DNA from: JAEMQF01 sp963791595
GTDB lineage: Bacteria > Pseudomonadota > Gammaproteobacteria > Burkholderiales > Burkholderiaceae_C
Direction of reading: 5' to 3'
Assembly: GCA_963791595.1 (NCBI GenBank)
Contig: CAWBTF010000031.1
Span: forward strand, 1-64,000
DNA: 64,000 bases
A model generated the notes under the pieces. That model searched no databases and was not told the origin of the DNA. It was given only the letters and a program-made list of their open reading frames with translations. Shown piece by piece: positions 54,295 through 61,107 of the stretch. Both the position numbers and the translations under genes were made by a program. Positions within the stretch are counted from its first letter, which is position 1. The number at the start of each line of letters is the position of its first letter.

Positions 54295-55496
54295 GCTGAA
54301 AGGCTGAACCGCTTCGGTCTTGCTCCCTCTCCCCCTGGGAGAGGGCAGGGGTGAGGGCAGGCGGAAGCGACCGCGGCGAGCGGCTCGATCGCGATGACGC
54401 CGGCGCACTCCGTCATTCCCAGGATGTTGCGCACAGGGATGCCATGGCGTTGCTCGAAGCCCGCCGCCAGTTCGTCGGGCAAGGGCGAGCCGCCGGTGAG
54501 CAGCGCGCGCACGCTCGCGAGTTGCGCGCGCTGCAAGGGCAGCGACAGCAGCGCGGCGATCAGCGTCGGCACCGTGGCGAGCAAGGTCACGTGGTGGCGC
54601 TGCACCACGTCGCCATAGCCGGCCATGAACGTCGGGTCGCGATAGGCCAGCATTGGCGGCAGCACCACTTCGCCGCCGGCGAGCAGGATCGACAACCCAT
54701 AGACGAACGAGCCCGCCACATGGAACAGTGGAAAGCCGTTCAGGATGACGTCGCGCTCTGTCGCGCCATACATCTGCGCCGCGCTCCACGCCGCGTGCAA
54801 CTGGTTCGCCTGGGTGTGCTGCGCGAGTTTCGGCGCGCCCGTGGTGCCGCCGGTGTGGAACAGCGCCGCGATCCGCCCGGCGTCGCCTTGCCGGGCGGCC
54901 GGGTTCGCCGTGCAAGCGGCCGTGCCCGAGCTGGGCAGCGAGTCGCCGGACTCGCGTTCGATCTCGGCGCGGAAGTCGAGCGCGCCCGGCGCGCCGCCGA
55001 CCGCCAGCAGATGCCGCACTGACGGGCATGACGCAACCAGCCCCTGCACGCACGACCAGATGTCGAGCTCCGCGCATGGCCCGAGCGCAACGACGATGTT
55101 CGCGCCGGCCGCACGCACCAGCGCCGCCACATGCTCGGCGTTGAGCTGGTGGTTGATCGGGCAGGCCACACCCACCGTCTCGGCGCCCCACAGCGAAAAG
55201 TGCGCCTCGGGAATCGGCGGCAGCAGCAAGGCCACACGCGGAATGTCATTGCCGGCCAGGCGCGCGAACAGGTGCGCAGCGCGCCGCACTTCGGCGGCGT
55301 ATTGCGCATGGGTCCAGCGGCGCGGTGGCGCGCCCGGCGCGGCGGAGTCGAGAGCGGTCAACGCCGGCCGCTCACCGTGGAGCGCGGCGCTGTGTTCGAG
55401 CGCTGCGAGCACAGAGCTGTGCGCCATGAAGTGCGCATAAGGCAGGCGTTCGAGTGCGCGCAGGTCGGTGGCTGATCCGATCTTGTAGGAATTCAT
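54192..55496 (-). pseudogene. AMP-dependent acyl-CoA ligase, 3' end lost
   Basis: The minus-strand frame starts MNSYKIGSATDLRALERLPYAH and encodes an acyl-CoA synthetase. ALFHTGGTTGAPKLAQHTQ (A3 motif) and GMTECAGVIAIEPL (A5 region) are clear. After about residue 380 the similarity stops and the frame runs through a repeat (reading PHPCPLPGGEGAR) and then antisense to the tannase gene. The C-terminal third, with the A7, A8 and A10 motifs needed for activity, is missing. The break lies at the GAGAGGG palindrome region, which suggests a deletion or rearrangement there. A normal protein would be about 520-560 residues. Confidence 0.82.
54325..54345. repeat. Short GAGAGGG palindrome
   Basis: CCCTCTCCC, loop CCT, GGGAGAGGG: the same palindrome type as at 37644-37668. 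It lies 30 bp after the tannase stop and inside the run-on 3' end of the broken ligase gene. Confidence 0.65.
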
Positions 55497-55589
55497 GCCC
55501 GATTTCCGCCGTGATGCCAGCGCATGTTAAGGGCCCGGTGGGTCGGCGAAAGGGCGCGGGCGCGGTGACAGGTCGGCGACAATAGCGCG

Positions 55590-55787
55590 ATGAAACGCAG
55601 CGTGACGCGCACGCCGAAGCGGCAGCAACAAGTCGCTGACCTGGCGTTCTGGCTGTCCAGGCCGATGGCCGAGCGCATCGCCGCGGTCGAGGCGTTTCGC
55701 GAGCAGGCTGCGCCTCAACAACACGCCTCCGATGCTGAACAGCGACTTCAAAGAATTTGTCGAATTGTTAAACGCGCGCGGCGTTGA
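55590..55787 (+). CDS. Small protein, possible partner of the nucleotidyltransferase
   Basis: A 65-residue basic protein, MKRSVTRTPKRQQQVADLAF..., with the pattern DLAFWLSRPMAERIAAVEAFREQ. I have seen similar small proteins next to nucleotidyltransferases of the type encoded next. It overlaps that gene by 56 bp in another frame, and both frames look natural there. An antitoxin-like role is possible but not shown. Confidence 0.5.
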   Translation: MKRSVTRTPKRQQQVADLAFWLSRPMAERIAAVEAFREQAAPQQHASDAEQRLQRICRIVKRARR

Positions 55788-56205
55788 CTATCTGCTGGTC
55801 GGCGGCTACGCGCTGGCGGCGCACGGCCACCCGCGCTACACCGGCGACATCGACTTCTGGGTGCGCCCGAGCGCCGACAACCTGCAACGCCTGCTCGAGG
55901 CCCTGAACGATTTCGGCTTCGCATCGCTCGGGCTGAGCGCTCGCGATTTCGACGCCGACAACGTCATCCAACTCGGGCAGCCGCCGCGGCGAATCGACTT
56001 GTTGACGCAGATCGATGGCGTACAGCGCTGGGTCAAGGTACCGCCGCCCCAAACGCCCCTGCGTCACTCAATCGTTGCACGGCCGCCGAATCGAGCTGCA
56101 GTACGTCGCGCAGCACCTCGGCCGTGTGCTCGCCGACGCCTGGCACCCAGCTGCGCACCTGCGTCGCGGTGCCGCTCATCTGCCACGGCGGGTTCACGCC
56201 GGTGA
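55732..56205 (+). pseudogene. Truncated AbiEii-type nucleotidyltransferase-fold gene
   Basis: The frame starts MLNSDFKEFVELLNARGVDYLLVGGYALAAHG, with the nucleotidyltransferase motif VGGYA...HPRYTGDIDFWV (G-G and D-x-D, about residues 23-42). It continues to PPRRIDLLTQIDGV (about residue 96). Beyond that it runs antisense to the end of the CoA-transferase gene (56033), and the usual C-terminal 50-60 residues are missing. It appears to have been cut when the CoA-transferase region was joined to it. With the small gene before it, it may be the remains of a toxin-antitoxin-like pair. Confidence 0.7.
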
Positions 56206-57250
56206 AGCTGCCCGCCGCGTCTTGCACTTCGCTGAACACGCCGCGCTGAAGCAGGTGCTCGTCGCTGAGCGCATCACCGGGGTCGGCGTAGGCCGAGCAG
56301 GGCACGCCGCCGGCATCGAGCAGGCGCAGGCACTCGGCCCGGCTGCGCTGCGATGTCCATGGTTCGACCGCGTCCATCATCGCCTTCCAGTTCGCGCCGC
56401 GTGTGGGCACGGTCGCGAAGCGCGGGTCATCGCGCAGTGCGGCCAGGCCCGTCACCTCGCACAGCGCTTCGAAGTTGCGTTGCGTGATCGGGGCGATGAG
56501 CAGGTCGCCGTCGAGCGCGCGCACCGGGCCGTACGACGGCCGCTTGCTCGCCACCGGGAACTGCGCCTCCTGCATTTCGTAGATCAGCAGGTTCAGCATA
56601 CCGTCCATCAGCGCGACGTCGATGCGCTGGCCTGCCCCGGTGCGCGCGCGCTGCACGAGCGCGGTCTGGATCGCGGCAAAAGCGTTCACGCCGCCCAGCA
56701 GGTCGGCGACGAACACGGCGCTCGGTGCGGGGCGATCGCGGTCGCCGGCGTAGCGCATCAGGCTGCGATCGAACCCGCTCGCGGCCTGCACCATCATCGC
56801 GTACGCGGCGCGCTCGGCGCCGGGGCCGGACTGGCCGTAACCCGACACCGAGCAGTAGATCAACTTCGGGTTCAGCGCGGCGAGTTCGTCGTAGCCCAGG
56901 CCGAGGCGCTGCATCACGCCGGGGCGGAAGTTCTCGACCAGCACGTCGGCTTGCTCGACCATGCGCCGCACGAGGGCGATGGCCTGCGGATTCTTCAAGT
57001 CGAGCGCGACGCTGCGCTTGCCTGCGTTGAGCTGGCCGAAGTAGGTGCTGTGCTTGGCCGTGCTGCCGTCGCGCGCCGGGCGCAGCGGGGCGCGCAGGCG
57101 CATGTCGTCGCCGTCGGGTGGCTCGATCTTGATCACGTCGGCGCCCAGATCGGCGAGCAGCCGCGTGCAGTACGGGCCGGCGAGCATGATCGTGAAGTCG
57201 AGCACGCGCAAGCCGTCGAGTGCGCCGGCTCGGGTGGGTTCGCTTTGCAT
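56033..57250 (-). CDS. Class III (CaiB/BaiF) CoA-transferase
   Basis: A 405-residue family III CoA-transferase. It starts MQSEPTRAGALDGLRVLDF and continues LLADLGADVIKIEPPDGDD and NAGKRSVALDLKNP, then ENFRPGVMQRLGLGYDEL. The expected catalytic Asp position falls in the stretch AAYAMMVQAASGFDRSLM, where an Asp is present (GFD). The open frame continues upstream to 58486 as a shadow of the divergent dehydrogenase gene, so ATG at 57250 is the start. It is divergent from that gene across 108 bp, which suggests joint control. The typical role is activating an acid with CoA from a donor such as succinyl-CoA. Confidence 0.9.
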   Translation of the reverse strand: MQSEPTRAGALDGLRVLDFTIMLAGPYCTRLLADLGADVIKIEPPDGDDMRLRAPLRPARDGSTAKHSTYFGQLNAGKRSVALDLKNPQAIALVRRMVEQADVLVENFRPGVMQRLGLGYDELAALNPKLIYCSVSGYGQSGPGAERAAYAMMVQAASGFDRSLMRYAGDRDRPAPSAVFVADLLGGVNAFAAIQTALVQRARTGAGQRIDVALMDGMLNLLIYEMQEAQFPVASKRPSYGPVRALDGDLLIAPITQRNFEALCEVTGLAALRDDPRFATVPTRGANWKAMMDAVEPWTSQRSRAECLRLLDAGGVPCSAYADPGDALSDEHLLQRGVFSEVQDAAGSFTGVNPPWQMSGTATQVRSWVPGVGEHTAEVLRDVLQLDSAAVQRLSDAGAFGAAVP

Positions 57251-57358
57251 GACGCGATGCTGCATCGGATCGCTCCGAAGAGCATGGCGCCATGCGCACA
57301 GATGCTGTGCCGTGTGAATGGCTTGGCCGATGCCGTGGGCCGGCCGCAGACTTCGCTG

Positions 57359-58498
57359 ATGAAACTCACCGAAGAACAACTCGCGTTTCGCGACAGCATC
57401 CGGCGCATGGCGGAAAAGCATGTCGCGCCGATTGCCGCCGAGGTCGACGAGAAAGACCGCTTCCCGCTGGAGTTGGTGAAGCTGTTCGGCGAGATGGGGT
57501 TGATGCAGTTGTGGGTGCCCGAACGCTACGGCGGCCCCGAGGGCAACCTGACGCTGATGTGCATCGCGCGCGAAGAGGTCTCGCGCTACTCGCCGGCTTG
57601 CGGATCCATCGCCGGGTTGAACACGATGTTCATCATGCCGCTGCTGCACTTCGGCTCGGAGGAGCAGCGGCAACGTTTCCTGCCCATCGTCGCGAAAGGC
57701 GGTGTGGTCACGGCGATCGCATTGTCCGAACCGCAAGCCGGCTCCGACGTGAGCGCGATGACGACCAAGGCGGTGCGCGACGGCGACTCTTACGTCATCA
57801 ACGGCCGCAAGCAGTGGTGCAGCTACGGTGTGGTCGCCGATTTCATCGTGCTGTTCGCGCGCACCAGTGGCACGAGCGGCGCCGAGGGCATCAGCGCCTT
57901 TGTGCTCGAGCCGAAAAAGATGAACGGCATCACCTTCGGCCGGCACGAGCGGAAGATGGGCTGGCGTGGTGCGCCCAATACGCCGATCTTTCTGGACAAC
58001 GTGCGTGTGCCCATCGAGAACCTGGTGGGCGAAGAGGGCAAGGGTTTCAAGGCGAGCATGCGCGCGCTCGACCTGAACCGCCCGACGATCGGCGCGCAGG
58101 CGGTGGGCCTGGCGCAGGGGGCGCTCGATGTGTCGGTGGCGTATGCGAAAGAGCGCAAGCAGTTCAAGCGCAGCATCGCCGAATTTCAGGGCATTCAGTT
58201 CATGCTGGCCGACATGGTGATCAACATCGAAGCGGCGCGCGCCCTCGTCTACGAATGCGCGCGCGCCGGCGACGAAGGCGACTGGGAACGCTTGAACGTG
58301 CTCGCGAGCATGGCCAAGTGTTTCGGCAGCGACATGGCGATGAAGGTGACGACGGATGCGGTGCAGATCTTCGGCGGCTACGGCTACACGATGGACTACC
58401 CGGTCGAGCGCATGATGCGCGATGCCAAGCTCGCGCAGATTTTCGAAGGCACGAACCAGATCCAGCGTTTGGTGATCGCGCGGCACCTGCTGAAATGA
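57359..58498 (+). CDS. Acyl-CoA dehydrogenase (short/medium-chain type)
   Basis: A 379-residue intact flavin enzyme. ITAIALSEPQAGSD-type motif (VTAIALSEPQAGSDVSAMTT), GRKQWCSYG, IFLDNVRVPIENLVGEEGKG, the flavin-contact segment DAVQIFGGYGYTMDYPVERMMRD, and the C-terminal IFEGTNQIQRLVIARHLL are all present. The Glu of EGTNQ sits at or near the catalytic-base position of the butyryl/medium-chain class. ATG at 57359 (MKLTEEQLAFRDSI) gives the usual start. It is divergent from the class III CoA-transferase. Substrate unknown. Confidence 0.93.
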   Translation: MKLTEEQLAFRDSIRRMAEKHVAPIAAEVDEKDRFPLELVKLFGEMGLMQLWVPERYGGPEGNLTLMCIAREEVSRYSPACGSIAGLNTMFIMPLLHFGSEEQRQRFLPIVAKGGVVTAIALSEPQAGSDVSAMTTKAVRDGDSYVINGRKQWCSYGVVADFIVLFARTSGTSGAEGISAFVLEPKKMNGITFGRHERKMGWRGAPNTPIFLDNVRVPIENLVGEEGKGFKASMRALDLNRPTIGAQAVGLAQGALDVSVAYAKERKQFKRSIAEFQGIQFMLADMVINIEAARALVYECARAGDEGDWERLNVLASMAKCFGSDMAMKVTTDAVQIFGGYGYTMDYPVERMMRDAKLAQIFEGTNQIQRLVIARHLLK

Positions 58499-58615
58499 AC
58501 CTTGTCAACATCGACTTTCATCAAGCTTTCGGCGCAGCGCCGGCTGGTTTCGGCCCATTGCTGACGTTCGCCGCTGCGCGCGCGCCAGCGACTGCGCGAG
58601 GGCAGGTTGACTGGG

Positions 58616-59071
58616 GCTTCGAGCGAATCCCGTCTGTCCGCGCAAGCCCAGCCCTCCAGCGACTGCGCCCCAGGGCGGTGGCGGCGCCCCCGTTCTCCGG
58701 CCCACGCTCGCGGGGCACTACCGAGGCCCACCACGCTCAGCCGCGTCATCACCAGCCGAGCGCACGAAGAGCCAGGACACCGCGAATGGGGCCTGCGCCC
58801 GGGGGCACCACCACCGCCCTGCTACCACCCATGTTGGCGGGTGCTGCGCAGGGGTGCCGCCCGGTGGCCAGGGCAGGTGGCTCGGGGTACGGGCGCAGGT
58901 CCCATTCGCGGTGTCCTGGTCCTTTGCGCGCCTGGACGGCGTTGATGGCGCTGCGCGCTGTGGACCACATCGGGTGCCCCGCGAGCGTGGACCGGAGAAC
59001 GTACCCCGGGCCACCTGCCCTCGCGCCGGAGCTGGCGCGCGCGCGGCGCCGAACGACAGCAATGGGCCGAA
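58616..59071. repeat. Mosaic palindromic repeat, copy 4 (full length, inverted)
   Basis: A complete 456-bp copy, opposite in orientation to 34317-34772 and of equal length. Outer block 58692-58718 pairs with 58973-59000 and inner block 58778-58800 with 58891-58913; the spacers are 59 bp. A 58-bp fragment of the other end of the element (58549-58606) lies just before it, so part of the element was duplicated. The whole gap 58499-59158 holds no credible gene. Confidence 0.88.
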
Positions 59072-59158
59072 ATCAACCCTCCCCGATGCATCCGCGTTTC
59101 GTGCGGCGCACGGGATGCGAAACGCCGTGGAGCAATTGAAGTGAAGCCGGAGCATCCG

Positions 59159-60112
59159 ATGAAGACCTTGATTGCCAGCCTGCTGCTGGCCCCCACGCTC
59201 GCGTTCGCGCAAGCGTTCCCGAACCGCCCGATCCAGATGCTGATCCCGTACCCGGCAGGCGGCACCACCGACGTGATGGCGCGCTCGCTGCAAGAGCCGA
59301 TCCAAAAGGCGCTCGGCCAGACCATCATCGTCGAGAACAAACCCGGCGCGTCGGGCGTGCTCGCCGCGCGCGAAGTAGCGCGCGGCAAACCCGACGGCCA
59401 TGCGCTGCTGTTCATCAACAGTGGCATCGTCGCGGTCACCCCGCATGTGCAGAAAGAAGCGGGCTTCGACGGCGTGAAAGACTTCGCCCCGGTTGCGCTG
59501 GCGACGATGGCGCCGCTGTTCGTCGTCGTGCCCGGCACGCTGCCGGTGACGGACCTGCGCGGCTACATCGAGCACATGAAGAAGCAGAGCGCGCCGGGGG
59601 CGTACGCGACGGCGGGCGTGGGTTCGTTCGGCCACCTGGCGAGCGAGCTGTTCATCAAGGCGGCAGGACTGACGATGACGCACGTGCCCTACAAGGGCCA
59701 GGCGCCGAGCACGAACGCCGTGCTCACGGGCGAGGTGCAGTTGCTCATCACCAGCATGTCCGGGACGATGCGCGGCTTCATCGACAGCGGCAAGTTGAAG
59801 CTGCTGGCCGTGACCGCTGCCGCGCCGTCGCCGCAGGCGGTGGGCGTGCCCACGGTGGGCAGCGTGCTGCCGGGTTATGTGGCGGAAACCTGGTTCGGCT
59901 TCGTCACGACCGCGGGTACGCCGCCCGAGATCATCAACAAGCTCAACATCGAGATCAACGCGATCCTCGGCACGCGCGAGATCCAGGACAAGATGAACGG
60001 CCTGGGCCAGCTCGTTCGCACGATGACACCCGCGCAATTGGGCGCCTTGATCGCCGAGGACTCGGCGCGCTGGGGCCAGGTGGTTCGCGACAACAACATC
60101 CGCGCCGACTAG
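59159..60112 (+). CDS. Bug-family periplasmic receptor
   Basis: A 317-residue tripartite tricarboxylate receptor with an intact frame. The signal peptide is MKTLIASLLLAPTLAFAQA (cleavage near 18). FPNRPIQMLIPYPAGGTTD, NKPGASGVLAAREVARG and YKGQAPSTNAVLTGEVQLL follow. ATG at 59159 is chosen because it begins the signal peptide; an ATG-less frame runs a few codons further upstream from a GTG at 59141. The hydratase gene follows 36 bp later. No membrane partners are in the window. Confidence 0.92.
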   Translation: MKTLIASLLLAPTLAFAQAFPNRPIQMLIPYPAGGTTDVMARSLQEPIQKALGQTIIVENKPGASGVLAAREVARGKPDGHALLFINSGIVAVTPHVQKEAGFDGVKDFAPVALATMAPLFVVVPGTLPVTDLRGYIEHMKKQSAPGAYATAGVGSFGHLASELFIKAAGLTMTHVPYKGQAPSTNAVLTGEVQLLITSMSGTMRGFIDSGKLKLLAVTAAAPSPQAVGVPTVGSVLPGYVAETWFGFVTTAGTPPEIINKLNIEINAILGTREIQDKMNGLGQLVRTMTPAQLGALIAEDSARWGQVVRDNNIRAD

Positions 60113-60148
60113 GCGTTCCCATCAGCATCCCTTCTCACCGGAGCCCGC

Positions 60149-60956
60149 ATGTCCCGCTACGCCCAACTACCACGACCTGAAAATCGAAGTCGCGAACAAG
60201 GTCGCGACCGTCACGATCAACCGGCCCGACGCGCGCAACGCGATCAACCAGCGCCTGATCCGCGAGTTCCGCACGATCTGGGACGACCTGGGCGACGACA
60301 TGGACGTGAACGCCGTACTGCTCACCGGCGCTGGCAAGTTCTTCAGCGTCGGCGGCGACGTGAAAGCGATGTCGGAGCGCCCCGGCGGCGACGTGCTCGA
60401 AGAAGGCGAAGTGCACGACCCGATGATCAGCCGCCGCCTGGTGAACCGCCAGCTCGAACTCGACAAGCCGATCGTCTGCGCGATGAACGGCGACGTGGTC
60501 GGCCTGGCCGCGACGATCGCGCTGTTCTGCGACATCACCGTGATGAGCGAAGACGCACGCATCGGCGACAGCCACGTCAACAAGGTCGGCCTGGTCGCCG
60601 GCGACGGCGGCAACGTGATCTGGCCGCTGCTGATCGGCGTGTCGAAAGCCAAGGAATACCTGATGCGCGGCACGCTGCTCAAGGGGCGCGAAGCCGAGCG
60701 CATCGGCCTCGTGAACCACTGCGTCGCGGCGGCCGAGGTGGTGCCGTTCGCGCGCCAGATCGCGCAGGAACTGGCCGACGGCCCGACCTGGGCGACGCGC
60801 TGGACCAAACTGTCGATCAATCAGGTGCTGAAGCAGCGGGTGAACCTGCAGATCGAAGCGTCGATGGCATTGGAGCAAGTGACCTTCGAATTGCCCGATC
60901 ACCGGGAAGCGACGGCGGCGTTCAAGGAAAAGCGCAAGGCGAAGTTCGGCAGATAG
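60149..60956 (+). CDS. Enoyl-CoA hydratase, early frameshift
   Basis: About 268 residues after removing one extra C near 60164; the start then reads MSRYANYHDLKIEVANKVAT. Crotonase motifs are INRPDARNAINQRLI, FFSVGGDVKAM (oxyanion strand, about 67-77) and MNGDVVGLAATIALFCDI. The usual Gly-Gly pair of the second strand is VG-LA here. The region VNKVGLVAGDGGNVIWPLLIG carries a Gly-rich turn in place of the usual Glu-containing segment. It follows the Bug receptor on the same strand. Function is probably hydration or isomerisation of an enoyl-CoA. Confidence 0.87.
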
Positions 60957-61107
60957 ACGAGCTTTCCTGCAGCGCACACATTCGCTGCCGCGGGCGCCTT
61001 TTTCACGAGGCAAGCGCAATCTCGGCTCAACAAACGACGCCGCCTGCCGAAGTCCCACACGTGAGCGGCTCCGCACGGATCGGCGCTGCCCACACGGGGA
61101 GTGCGCC

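Noticed and set aside
56033..58486. An 817-residue minus-strand frame that appears to fuse the CoA-transferase to an N-terminal domain
   Set aside because: The N-terminal half is antisense to the intact acyl-CoA dehydrogenase at 57359-58498; the transferase starts normally at 57250.
58718..60037. A long minus-strand frame across the repeat and the Bug receptor
   Set aside because: It runs antisense to a complete receptor gene and then through the palindromic repeat; neither part resembles a protein.
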